Positions 9,694 through 20,383 of a stretch of 22,911 nucleotides of DNA are shown piece after piece (the stretch's first letter is position 1; every line of letters begins with the position of its first letter). The stretch covers positions 1-22,911 of the forward strand of contig KN880760.1 of NCBI GenBank assembly GCA_000934385.1, given 5' to 3'. Position numbers and translations under genes: made by a program. Origin of the DNA: Cylindrobasidium torrendii FP15055 ss-10. Taxonomy: Eukaryota; Basidiomycota; Agaricomycetes; Agaricales; Physalacriaceae. Below the pieces are notes generated by a model. It ran no database searches, was not told the origin of the DNA, and saw only the letters and a program-made list of their open reading frames with translations.

Positions 9694-12249
9694 TCAGGCG
9701 TCCAACTTCTTCACACTGGTATCATCTTCATCAAGCTCGATTCCAGCCACGCCATCACTCAGCGTATCCGCGGATTGCTGATTCCTCTTTTTACGGCGCG
9801 CGTCGCGCTTTTGCAGGACTAGCGTCGTGATGGCAAAGAAGACTATATCAAGAGTTAGTCGATGTCATATGGGAGGACGGGAAAAGGAACGCACTCATTC
9901 CCGCGGATATTCCAGCAGTCACGATGTTGCCTTTAAGGACGCGAGGTTGCTCTACTTGAGGGAAGATGACACTGTACAAAGCTCAGCTCTCTGTAGAGAA
10001 ACTGGAGGAGGCGTAAACGTACATGGGAAGCCAGGCCTGGAAGACATAGGCGAACATGTTACACGATGCAACGACGAATGCGCGTTCTACATACATGTCC
10101 TTTTATCAGTACAAGAAAGCGCTTTGAATAAGATGGACTGACTCTCGCTATCGTGCCCGTTCAGCTCGTTTGCCCATGCCATGATGATACCGGATATACC
10201 ACCCATGAACGACGTCTACTTGTGGTTAGGAATTGATTTGGGACATTGAAGAACGAACGCACCAAGTAGTATAACGCCCAGCGTCGTGTTATATGCTCGT
10301 ATACCGGCGTCGCAGCTAATGCAATAGCGACGGACATATTCCCGAGCTAGTCTTTTGGTCAGCATCATATTATTGACCAGTCGAAGACACGTACTCCTGC
10401 AAAGACAATGACAACACATCGTGAACCTAACGCGTCCGATGTCCATGCGTATATGAGTGCTAGCATCAATGAGCACCGAAGATGATTGTGAAAAAAAACG
10501 GGAGAGCGGACTGAGGACGACAGCAATGGCATTAATGCCAAGTGGGTACGTGTTGATCTGTCCGACGGTATACTTCTGTGTGCCGTCCGGGTTGAGGAAG
10601 CTCTTGAGCCAGAAGATCATCGACGTCGAGGGACCGTTTCCATTGTTGAACTACGGCGAAGGTCAGGCGTTGTTCATATGTCTCCTGTCGACATACCAAA
10701 ATGTACACTATGAAGTCGCGTCAGTAAAAAACATGAAGGGATGCGAGGGAGGACGTACGTGGAACGAGTGTCCACAGGTGCCAAGTTTTGAAGAATCCCA
10801 AGACCTACATTCTGGTTAAGTACGCCGCTCATTTGCGCTTCATTCTAGGGGTTGCTCACCTTCGCCTTGGTAAACTTCGCAGGCGGCTTGCGGCCAATCT
10901 CAACCATTCTCCTCTGCGCAAGGTCAAGCTGCTCCTGCGTATACAACTTGGAGGGTCTGGTGTTATGGGGCAGGTCTTGAGGATGTCAGTAAAACGACGT
11001 TACGAGCATGGTGGCATGCGCACCAGGCATGATGTAGAATCCGAGGAGGGCGATGGGTAAGGTGATGATTCCATCGATGATAAAGAGCCCTATGCAAAGG
11101 TCAGACGGCAGACTTGGCGCGACGAACAACAACTAACATTTCCACCCCGCAAGTCCATGCACGCCATTCAGCCCATTGTATGCGCCCTGTTCAAATAATA
11201 AGGGGGATGTTCATAGCGCATTGAAAGCCAAGCGGACCGTCTGCAAGAATCCACTAAACATTGGTCCAATTGAACTTGCGGTCTGCTATGGTGTCAGTAC
11301 ACTGAAGGGGTTTTAGGCATACGACGCACATGGAATATACACGCCCGCTTGCCCAATTCCTCCGGCCTATACCAGCTTCCAATAACGTATTGCATCGCAG
11401 GGTAGAATGACGACTCGGCCAGACCTATGAGGTCGGTTGGAAGATGTCCTAGGTGGATGGATGGATGACGCGACGAACCGACGAAGAACCGGATTGCGAC
11501 GAGCTGCTCGAAGCTCTTGGTTGATGCGAGGACCATTGTGAGTGTACTCCAGATGACTTCCATGGCGGGGATCTACACTGGTGTAAGGGAGGCCAAGGCA
11601 ACAGCAAGAAGGAGGCCATACCCATATCGAGGGTCGTATACGCGTGATGAGGAGACTGTAAGAAGGCGATGAGCAAAACGATGAAGGCTGAGTGAGTGGA
11701 CGCACTTGGAAGGAATCTGCCCGATAACATATCCACAAGTCCATGCCGTCGTTATGTAGTTCAGTTGGTTTCCGTGACTGCAAAACGCATAAGGTCGAAG
11801 AGAAGAAAGGCAGGATCGACGACATACAGTCCGAGGCTATGAGGAGGTCAGCTAATTCAAAGCACGCAAACAACAATGGGCACACACTCTTCTTTCATTC
11901 CGGAAACATAAGCATTCTAAGGGTTCGTGTGAGATGCCAAGACTTGCTTGTTTTCGCGCAAGGGCGTACCGTGACATTCTGCTGGTCCAAATATGTAAAG
12001 GGGGCTGTCAGTTTCGGTGCGGAGGTATAACGGAAAATAGACTTATTTGCTGAAGTAAGAAAGCGCCGCGTACGTGAGTAGACAAGCATCGAGTTTCCCA
12101 AGAAACTTGCGCTCCTCTGGCGACTTATCCCACGTATCCCTGATTAAATAAATATAGGGATTGAATAGAATGGATGCATGAAATGACTCGCACCAGAAAT
12201 ACGAACGAAGCGGGCGCTTCTTGAGACTGGCAGAGTCAGAGTCGGACAT
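9694..12249 (-). CDS. MFS transporter, allantoate/pantothenate permease (Dal5/Liz1) type, 22 exons
   Basis: Predicted ~496-aa, 12-helix plasma-membrane symporter of the fungal anion:cation symporter family (Dal5, Liz1/Fen2, Tna1 relatives). The substrate cannot be read; a vitamin, allantoate or a small organic acid are likely. Exons: 12249-12194, 12139-12047, 11994-11970, 11916-11888, 11836-11824, 11773-11706, 11655-11622, 11572-11479, 11424-11330, 11282-11238, 11186-11138, 11089-11024, 10975-10860, 10804-10759, 10707-10697, 10650-10512, 10459-10395, 10346-10263, 10215-10143, 10086-10023, 9971-9895, 9842-9694. Family landmarks in order: TWDKSPEERKFLGKLDA, SKYLDQQNVTNAYVSGM, KEDLGLYGNQLNY, VIGQIPSN, PAMEVIWS, FVGLAESSFYPA, GWKWLFIIDG, RRWALYYL, IIMAWANEL, FQAWLPIVIFPQVE. 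Introns 2 and 5 have unusual ends. If intron 5 uses AC the whole frame closes at 497 codons. Confidence 0.92.
11774..11823 (-). other. Transporter intron 5: GT-AC end or compensated frameshift
   Basis: Exon 5 ends DLGLY and exon 6 opens GNQLNY, the exact family motif, only if the intron runs from GTCGTC to TCAC (50 nt). The normal-looking AG at 11778 adds four bases and breaks that frame. A fully canonical model is possible if exon 4 ends two bases later (11886, donor gtgtgc), but it reads ESSDCIHGNQ and loses the conserved EDLGLYG. An indel, natural or from assembly, is an equal explanation. Confidence 0.5.
11995..12046 (-). other. Probable AT-AC intron (transporter intron 2)
   Basis: The intron would start ATAAGT and end TTTAC, 52 nt long, with a CTGAC branch-like motif about 12 nt before the end. 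Removing it gives YFSKYLDQQNV, the conserved segment after helix 1 in this family. ATAAGT is the known donor form of U2-type AT-AC introns. The alternative GC-AG splice (A|GCAAAT, CTGACAG|) is in frame but gives YFTPFTYLDQQN, has a poor donor, and puts the AG directly on the branch motif. Confidence 0.65.
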
Positions 12250-13026
12250 GATGTGGAGGACGAGGCAGAAAGCGCGCGTCGGAGGTCGAGAGAAAAGACT
12301 TCCTCAGCGGTCGACCGCGGAATTTCTCAGCTTAAGAGCCAGCACATATCATAGCCAAAGTGATCAGGGACACTGAAGGCGTGATTCTGCTACAGACGAT
12401 AAGGAATAGTAGCATACTCGCATTAGCCTGTCAGCAGCTCCATATACCCACACAGATATATCTAGCAACGAATAAGACGGCCGAAAGACCGTTGATAGAA
12501 GCTTGTAATCGCAGAGTACAGTATAGCGTAACACCAGTCCCCGAAGACGCGATGAACCACGCCATCTCGCGCGAGAGTGGTGGTAAAAGGCAAGTGATCG
12601 GCATTGTTTGGCATCAATGCTAGTGCCACACAGCGTTGTTCTACTTAACTGCTAGCAGCCAATCCCACGAATGGTAAATCTCGCTCATGCTCCCTCTCTA
12701 CTGCGCTGGACGCTGGTTATATATGCTGTGACAGTCCTTGAGGATTTACTCTATTGTCGGCCGTGTTACATCTGTGTTACTCAACGAAGGGTTGAGCTTT
12801 AGGCCCTTTGAGCCTGACTATGCGGGATGAAACCTGTCCTGGGTATCCTGGAAAATTGATACGCCTCTCGAGGGTCGAGCATCAGGTATATTTTGACGGT
12901 GTGCCAACACTACGTAGTCATTAGTGTTTTACATATACCAAGACTTCAACATTCATTATTGCTATTCAAGCCAATAGTTAACAGCGCTTGCTAAGACGCA
13001 CTGTACAAAAAGAATGCACTTTGCAA
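12250..13026. other. Intergenic between transporter and tRNA-Cys
   Basis: 777 bp with no supported gene. It should contain the transporter promoter next to 12249. Further right, a CCAAT (about 12659) followed about 55 bp later by TTATATA (about 12718) on the plus strand looks like a core promoter, but I find no convincing gene after it. T5 on the minus strand at 13011-13007 is the likely Pol III terminator of tRNA-Cys. Confidence 0.4.
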
Positions 13027-13098
13027 AGACCCAACCGTGGTTCGAACACGGGGCAACACGATCTGCAATCGTATGCTCTACCACTGAGCTATTGAGTC
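13027..13098 (-). tRNA. tRNA-Cys (GCA)
   Basis: A 72-nt cloverleaf without intron. Acceptor GACTCAA pairs with TTGGGTC (one T-G pair at 4-69). The D arm is GCTC..GAGC. Anticodon stem TACGA/TCGTG closes the loop TTGCAGA with anticodon GCA. T arm CCGTG-TTCGAAC-CACGG. The discriminator is U73, as expected for tRNA-Cys. A T5 run 16-20 nt beyond the 3' end suits Pol III termination. Confidence 0.95.
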
Positions 13099-13516
13099 AT
13101 GATCGTAAATCTTGTGTCTCTATTCAAGCTTTTGATTCACTCATTGCGAAGTATGTTTCGAAGCTTCAAGCTTGAAGCTGTCATACCCATGATGACTAGC
13201 ACTTGCGACTCTCAGGAAAGGATGCTTCAGCCTAGCCTCATCGCACCACCAAGACGAGAAGAATGCCCGTAGTATTTCATCAGAGGCTAAGGCTACATTT
13301 ATACATAGGTGGTGGTGAGTATTAGACAATCCACGGCGGCGTACAGTACGTATGCCGTGAAAGACACAGAAGAAGAGAACCAAAACGCAGATGCAGAGAT
13401 GAGGGATTGTGCTATGTGTGGGTGAGTGGGTGTACTATACAGTCGGGCTACAAGCAGCGCAATCAAGAAAAAAGACGAAGGGGAAAAGAAAATGTATGGA
13501 ATATGGTATCAAGAAC
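13099..13516. other. Intergenic: 3' side of the TEA gene and upstream of tRNA-Cys
   Basis: 418 bp between the tRNA 5' end and the TEA-factor stop codon. No gene is supported; it probably holds the 3' UTR of the TEA gene. Confidence 0.4.
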
Positions 13517-15094
13517 CTATATGTGTTGCGCGTTGCAGGATTCGGGGAAAAGGTGAGATTCAGGGGAAGGCTGCCAGGGGAATGTGTATCCCGCTTCGCC
13601 AGCCGACTCCAGCGCGCCTGTGTCGCTGAAGACGACGTTGCCGTAGTCCCCAGGCATGTCCATGTCGGGTGTCCATGCAGGGAAGTCGGTCCCGTACGCA
13701 GGTTCCACCTCTGGGGCGCCGTAGTACGAAAAAGGCTCTTGCTCGAACCCGTCTTGAGTGGTGTTATTGCGCTGGACGTGAGCTCGGGTGTCTAGGAAGT
13801 GGTATATGACTCGAAGCAGCTTGCGCTCGTCGCAAGAGGAGTCTTCTGACAGCCGGGTCTCGACTATATCCTGTTGCACTGTGTACTCGTTCATCTCTGC
13901 ACGTAGGTCAGCACGCGCCCACAAAGAAAATGGAGGGAACAAACATACCGGTGCTCATTGACAGTTGAGTCCAGTAGCCGGGGATGAAGTGCGTGCGATA
14001 AGTATGTGGGCCAGCGGTAGATGACGGCATGCACGCCAAATGCGTGCGCTCAGCGTGGACAACGACGTCCCCTCGTTTGACGATGAAGGAGGCAAAGATG
14101 TAGGGAGATGCGTAGGGCGTCTTGGACACGAATGTAACAGAGGGATGGATCATCCACAGCTCGCCGTTCGCACTTTCCAGTTTCATCTTGCGCCAAGAGT
14201 CGTACAGAGGAGGGGCAGACGCCCTGGAGCCACCGCTACTGCTGCTTTGAAGTTCGATGAGAACATTGCTCTTGAAATCCCAGTCCGATGCTGAGGAGTC
14301 TGAGATTCTGGGATCCATCTGGCTGTCGCCCAGGTAAATGCCGCCATCCGCGAAGAAAGGGTCCTGCCCGACGTCGTCAAGGGCTAGCGGTGGAGATCCG
14401 GGAACACGGTTGACGGAGGACGGAGAATCGGCTGCAAGAGAGTTGGCCCGTTTTGAGGCCGGAGTACTGCTGGGCTCTGTCGGCACAGCGCCCGGAGAGT
14501 CGGGAGACGATGGCGAGTCGGCGGCCTTGGAAGACGACCGAGACGATGAGGATGGATGAGGCGGAGATGTGGCGCCCAGCTCGCGAACAATCAGGCCCTT
14601 GACTAGACAATATATCAGAGATTTGACAGCAGTTGTGGGGAAAGGGACTGACTCCGAGCGTCGCTGCAAGTGTCGCGCAGTTGCTGTAGACGGCTTCCTA
14701 CTTGTTTGGCTGTCCTCAGGACACCGGTCGTGTTCAGGATGTACTCGGATATGTAGCGGTTTCGTCGGGGAAAACGTTGAAGCTTTCGTGCTGCCCCACG
14801 CTCGGACGAGGACTTGTAGTGCTCGAGCGCTAAAAGGAATTTTTGAAAGTCAGAATAGACATTGGGCCGAAATCGGGGGGGCGCACCCTCGATGAGCTTC
14901 GCCTCGATATCTGGTGGCCAAACTTTGACCTCTTTGGACGACTTGAGCGTCTTCCACAGCTTGCGGCCAGTCATCGCCGTGTCCAGTGGAGGTGAGTCGG
15001 GAGAAGGAGTCGTGGCGGCGGAAGAGGAATACGAATTGTAAGGGTGGTATGCAACCGACTGGGAGGAATAAGGCGGGTAGTAGTTGCTGGTCAT
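13517..15094 (-). CDS. TEA/ATTS-domain transcription factor
   Basis: Predicted 472-aa DNA-binding regulator of the TEF-1/TEC1/AbaA family, nuclear, which binds CATTCC/T-type sites through a three-helix TEA domain. Exons: 15094-14887, 14829-14653, 14602-13949 and 13896-13517; introns are 57, 50 and 52 nt. The TEA domain spans about residues 57-121: VKVWPPDIEAKLIEALEHYK, then RNRYISEYILNTTG and the recognition helix region TAKQVGSRLQQL. The N-terminus is Tyr/Ser-rich. After the domain comes a Ser/Pro-rich linker, then a conserved-looking block around SWRKMKLESANGELWMI to FIPGYWTQLS, and an acidic tail that may activate. An in-frame ATG at 15163 would add 23 residues, but a TATAAAA overlaps that ATG, so I prefer 15094. 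In related fungi TEA factors control filamentation or conidiation; the role here is unknown. Confidence 0.9.
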
Positions 15095-15162
15095 GTTGGT
15101 GGTGGTCCGGATGGAAGAAGTATCAGCGAGGGCGACGCGACGCCCAGGACGATGGGGCCCCA

Positions 15163-15169
15163 TTTTATA
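15163..15169 (-). promoter_or_regulatory. TATA box of the TEA-factor gene
   Basis: TATAAAA on the minus strand, whose last A is also the A of the first in-frame ATG. It lies about 70 bp upstream of the ATG at 15094, so transcription starting 30-40 bp downstream would leave a short leader to that second ATG. Confidence 0.5.
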
Positions 15170-16674
15170 CTATGCGCTGAATTGGTGGTGTGAACCTTGT
15201 GCTGTCTGGAAAGCGTCGATGGTGAACCAAGAACAGAAGGAGAACCGTATAAGGATCGAATGAACGTCAGAGCATAAACAACGAGATTGCCGTTACGGGA
15301 TACGCGTCAACATGCAAGCATGACAGACGCAACCACTGGGACGTGATGGGATGGAGACTATCTATCCAAGTTTGTCCAAAGCTTGTCCCCAAGTAAACCA
15401 AACGGATGCACACGCCGCACGCCAACAAATGGCCTGTCCACTAAGGAACGAAACTGTATTGACTGGTAAGCAAGTAGTGTGGGAAACAACCAAGGAGCAA
15501 GCGAACAAGGTCGTGGATGAAATCCTGTAGAGACGGGCGCAGCAGAAAAAAAGAGAGAAAAAATCGCGAGCAGTGTCGAAACTAAACGAACGTCGGGGGT
15601 GTTTACTTCCGCGGAGGACAATAGACACGGGTGGTGAAGGAAAGAAAGAGACAATAATTGGCAAAATCCCACGCGCGTGCGCGTAACTAGACGCTTGTTC
15701 TCGATCAAGGGTATATTCGAGCGGATCTTTCCGCGCACCACTCCTCCGGGTTTCTCTGAAAAACCCCCGTCTCCGTCTACCCCCCGTTCTGTCATGTGGT
15801 CGCTCGTCGACCCTCCCAGCGCCCAATTCTGCGCGCGCACTGTCACTGATCGCGAGTGGCACCCATCTCAATTGAACAGGACATGCACCAATGAGCAGGC
15901 AATTCGCTTCATTTACCCTCTCAATCCTCCACTAGGTCACCGCCACCAAGCCCCCGGAGCAAGCTCATTTCCTCAGAATTCAATTGTCCCACTTTTCCAA
16001 ATCTGTTTCTGGCTGCCTTTTCTGGTTTTTAGTGATTTGATGCGGTCACACGGAAAACGGTGCAGCCGAATAATCATCCATCAGCATTTGTTCGACTGCG
16101 CGGCGCGCATTCCCTTACGTACGGCCCGCCGCGTACGTGCCTCCTTCTCCTTGGAGGTCTGGCGCGTCTATTGTTCTGATATTGCCCTTGTGTCGTAGGG
16201 AGCTCCCCATGAGGTTTTGCTTCTTCTGCCCTGCCCCTTGCCAGCAGAAGAGTTGGCCTCTTCGTCTCTTCGCCTGAGAACAAGAAAAAAGCTGTTGGAT
16301 TGACCTGAACCCAAGCTTATACCAACGACAATGCTCAACAGGTCGAGTCAACCGTTGTACCTTGGTCAGGACATAGGATATTGTAAGTACATCGAAGAAA
16401 GCATCAGCTGAATCGTAATAAGAGCTGAACAAAACAGACTGGTAGACGGCCGTCAGTTCTCTAATGACTTTGCCGGCGTAGCCCGTTCCAGACAAGGAGA
16501 GCTATTTCAGAGTCCCCAGCACACCTGCATGCGCCCGCGAGACATGAAAGCCACTTTTAGGTCACGAATTGTTAGCTTCATCACCCCACGCAATCCAGTA
16601 TTAAATCCTGTACATTCAAAACCGTAAAACAAGCGAAAAGTACTGTTTGTGATAATACAAGCGTCCATGCTACT
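15170..16674. other. Long intergenic region between TEA and TBC genes
   Basis: About 1.5 kb without a supported gene. The minus strand near 15541-15570 is a strong CT-rich tract, as often seen before fungal transcription starts, so the TEA gene may have a long regulatory region. Frames of 126-173 codons exist (plus 15677-16198, minus 16115-16495), but their products show no domain and no consistent splice partners. Confidence 0.4.
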
Positions 16675-19600
16675 TCATCGGTTTCGCATCGATAAGTCCT
16701 GGAACGCTTTAGCGAAAAGAATACCACGCAAACGAACAAGAAAAGCGCACCTTTTGCAACCTCCTTATCCGCCTCCGTCAAACCCGAATCATGCGCCTCA
16801 AGGAACGCATCCACCTCATCCATCACATTCTCATCCACACCCTCGTCCTCATCCTCCCCAACTCCGAACGCATCATCACCCTCATCCTCACTCTCTACAT
16901 GATCTATTTCGAACTGTGGACGCTCAAGCAGCGCCGCGGCAGCCTTCTGTATAAGTGGCATCGAGTCCCCATCACTGACCACCCTCTCCCTCTTCTTCTC
17001 CTGTGTCGGTGTAACAGGCCGAGGCGACACCCTCCCGGGCGAAATCCCAGGCGTGGTCCTCTCCGGCGTAAGACGTACCCCATCCTTCTCGTCAATACTC
17101 CGCAAACTGCCCCGACTAACCGAATGCCGCATCCCAGGCGTAAGCAAGCTCTCCCTCGCCTTCGGCTCCTCCAGTGTCGTATACCGCCCAATGCTTGGCT
17201 TATGCACCACCTGGTGCTTCCCAACGGCCTTACCAATCTCGTCCGTGAACATGTTGAACATCTTCTTGTTCGAATCCGTGGCGATGGTACTCCAGAGGTC
17301 TCCAAGTATCCCACTCGAACTGCTACTGCTGGGCCCAAGCGTCGCTGCGGCGTCGAATGACTCTGGTAGTGGATCGAGACGGAAGGAGGCAGTGAGGTCG
17401 GTCTCGAAAAACGACTCAAGGATCTCATCAGCGAGGACAACCATCCGGAATGTCGCCAGATTCAAGTATGGCTGGTTCGCTGGTAACGGTGCTGGCGAGT
17501 CGTCGCCCTCTTCAGGTTGCGGCAGTAATGCATCCCCGTACTCGAACGCGTTGGACATAAAGCGACTGACTGCACCAAGGTAGGCGTCGCCAATTTCGTA
17601 GCGGAAGATAAACTGCTAGTGATCAGCCAGCAACTCAACGGACGGGTGGCGGGCGACATACGAGGAAAGTCTCGGACAAGGTCAACACCTCGTCCTTCGT
17701 GAGGAATCCGTCCTTATTCTTGTCGTGCAGGTTGAAGAACCACTCAATGTTCTCCATAAGACCGTTGAACATCACCCCATCCAGCCCGCTGATAAGGTCC
17801 TGGAATGACAGCGCGCCTCGACAAGATACATCCCAAAAGAAGAACAACCTGTCGATGAATTCGTGCTCGGCGACTGAGCGGTCGACGCGTTGCTGCAATC
17901 ATTAGAAGACTGTACACCAAGGCGCCTAAATACTCACCTGGAAGCCATTGCTCACAATCTTCTCATCCCGTGCCCATGTCGCAACTTCACTGAGAAAGTA
18001 CTGGAACGTCTTGAGGCCAATCCGCGTCTCAGGCTTATCCGCCCCAGCTTGGTCGTCCGTCGTAAGTAGGCTAGGCGGAGGCAGGGTTGCAGGCGGCGGC
18101 GGGAACACACACATCGCCCGATATAATGAATCATACACAAGCCCCGCCTGGTCCTTCGTAAACCTTTCCAGCGTCCTCAAATTCCGCACAGCGCTCCTCT
18201 TCGCGAAACTTTCGATACTGTGGATGATCTCACTCCGGAAGCGCCGGCGCTCGCCTTGAATCATCTCCTCAGTAACAACAGCAAACTCTCGGAAAGACAC
18301 AAGCAGTAGCTCCTGGAAGCGAGTGATGGCTCGTGCCCGAGGATCGTTCGAGTCGGGATGCGCAGACTCGCCGAGCGAGGCAAAATAGTCGCGCATCAGA
18401 TGCAAGAAGTGTCCGTCGTCTTGGACCTGCAGCAGCTTCTCGCCGTTGATCTTCAGGATGGCTGTGGTCCAATGAGCGATGTCACTGCAGAGCCACGAAA
18501 ACACTAACCAAGGCTGTACATAGTCAGCAGAGGTCACGACGAATACGACAGACGAGCTTACCCAACCTGAAAAAGGACCTTTGGCCCCATGCAAAAGAAA
18601 CAATCCACGATACGGAAGGCAAAGATCATGGGCATACTGTTGATGAACCTGCAAGGAAAGTGAGTTCCAGCCGCCAACCAGGATGGCAGCGGGCATACAA
18701 GCTCAAGAACCAAGGCAGGGACGCCACGGATAGCTGGACGTCGACAGCCTGGAAATGGTCGTGGATCATGGGCAAACACCGTTGGACCAAGGACTCAAAG
18801 ACGCGCTGGTCGAGAAGGGTGCCATGCATAGACGGTCTGTGCTGCTGTCAACGCATGTCATGACTCTTCTAGTGTGCGGACTGACGCATAGTATCCGGGC
18901 AAGAGGCGGTCGCAAAGCACCTCCAGCAACCAGAAAGCTTGCTCTTCTGACATGTAGCTAAATAGGATTAGATGAGCCAATTAATGCAGGTTGCTTCCTA
19001 CATGAGAATCGCAGCGGCCAGAATGTTCATTGCCTACATTGCATAAGCCACTGTCAAAAGCGGACTGGTTGGCACGGACCTGGCAGTAGCCCAGCTCAGG
19101 GTTCTTGAAGGCATACGCTTGTAGAACGCGTCTCAGCGCAGAAATGCCGTCTTCGGACTGATAGCCGGCGTATTCAGGTAGGCTGCGATGAAGGTCCTTT
19201 TCGATGTCTTCAGTGCTTGCACTCGTGCGCCCCTCATTGTCCTTGAGTAATTGCTCGTAGTAACCAGGATTACTGAAGCGCAAGAAGATGGAGCCAGACA
19301 GTGTTTCCCACATCTCCCCTCGCAGCCGATTGGGTAGACCGACTTGGACCAAGCGCGTGCATTGGGGGTAACGAAGGAGGGTTAAGTTGCGGCCATGCGC
19401 TGTAGATGGGTTAGATCAACATTGTAAGGTATATAAGCACGCACTTTTGAGATATTGCGTCCACAACTTGATCTTTGAAGCCTCTCGCAATCTACACAGT
19501 CGTCAGCAGTGCAATCAAGAAGTAGACAGACTACGCACTTCCTGGGGTCACCGGGAAACTTGAAACGCAGTCCCAGCCCGCCATGAAAGGTTGATTCCCG

Positions 19601-20285
19601 CGGTCCCGAGTCCTTTTCCTCCGCTATGAGACTCCCGTCCTCATGCTCCTGGTCGGCCACGGTCGCGCTCTCGGTGACCAGAGTTTCCGAGTAGCATGTC
19701 TTCACAAACGGCTTGACTTTCTTCATCTGGCCCTTCTGTAGCTCGATCTTGAGTGCGTCGCGGAGCAATGAGCAGAAGAGGTCGGCCGTCGGCCGTAGCG
19801 AGGTCAGTTGGACGATCTGGACACATCCCATCAGCGACTGCGAGGGCGTAGCTGGGACTTGGCCGCACGATTTTGCTCCCATGCCATAGCGCAAGGCTCA
19901 AGGCGTAGATGCCGGCGCGTGCATTCAGTCGTTCGACGCGTCGGATGGTGGATAGCGGTAGCGTGAGGCGCACAGACTTGCGGTCCAGCGAGGCAAAGGT
20001 GAGGTACGGCGCGATGAGATATAGCTTTCCGGCCTGCAATCCACGCTGTTAGATAGATCCTATGAAGTTGGCTAGGACACGCACGTATGAGTCCTCTTCC
20101 CCATGCACACCCATGCTCATGACCGCGTTGATTTCCATTCGCTCGACCTCCTCTGTCTTATTTGTTACTTCATCCTTTGGCGCGGGCGGCGTCGACGCAG
20201 CCGAAGGAATGGAGAAGAATATCTCCGTGAGCTCATCCTTTGTCGGCTCCTTGAAGTTTCGCAACGCCGTGGAAATGGTGGACAT
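16675..20285 (-). CDS. GRAM-TBC-EF-hand Rab GTPase-activating protein
   Basis: Predicted 997-aa GAP that speeds GTP hydrolysis by Rab GTPases in membrane traffic; architecture as in yeast Gyp2/Mdr1 and human TBC1D8/9. Exons: 20285-20085, 20033-19869, 19816-19539, 19491-19445, 19399-19080, 19033-19002, 18957-18886, 18836-18699, 18648-18562, 18513-18509, 18461-17938, 17892-17662, 17612-16751 and 16706-16675. A GRAM-like segment lies near residues 68-150 (GKLYLIAPYLTF to LTSLRPTADLF). The TBC domain starts near 250 (VGLPNRLRGEMW). Both catalytic fingers are present: Arg302 in IEKDLHR and Gln337 in GYCQ. One EF-hand loop is at 680-691 (DKNKDGFLTKDE). The C-terminal ~200 residues are Ser/Pro-rich, then strongly acidic. 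Exon 10 is a 5-nt microexon. If the last intron (16750-16707) is not removed, the frame runs to 16581. Confidence 0.93.
18509..18513 (-). other. Predicted 5-nt microexon of the RabGAP gene
   Basis: The bases CCTTG lie between a 48-nt intron (18561-18514, GTAAGC..TACAG) and a 47-nt intron (18508-18462, GTTAGT..CACAG). Including them gives KVLFQVGLAILKINGEKLL, matching the conserved TBC segment. Skipping them shifts the frame. A model without the microexon (donor GTTGGG, exon from 18513 to 18462 retained) is open but replaces VGLA with 17 unrelated residues. Confidence 0.7.
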
Positions 20286-20383
20286 GATGGTCGCGGTCAA
20301 AGTAAGTGCTTATGGTGGCTGTGCGGGGTGAGCAACTGGCTGCATTAATTTGATGGAACGCTAATGCAACCTCTCTGGGACGC

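Noticed and set aside
10457..10819. 120-codon plus-strand frame across the transporter gene
   Set aside because: It crosses several well-supported introns and exons of the minus-strand transporter and has no motif of its own.
15677..16198. 173-codon plus-strand open frame in the TEA-TBC intergenic region
   Set aside because: No domain, no signal peptide, composition of upstream regulatory DNA, and no splice partners that extend it.
16115..16495. 126-codon minus-strand frame
   Set aside because: It starts at a TTG, shows no recognisable motif, and ends in a basic low-complexity stretch; probably chance.
16791..17583. Long plus-strand frames (189 and 176 codons) and a second minus frame over the RabGAP C-terminus
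   Set aside because: Antisense and off-frame shadows of the Ser/Pro-rich and acidic RabGAP tail.
18649..18698. A GC-AG intron in the RabGAP gene (after SLY)
   Set aside because: A normal GTATGC donor two bases upstream in the split codon gives SLFINSMPM, which fits the family better.
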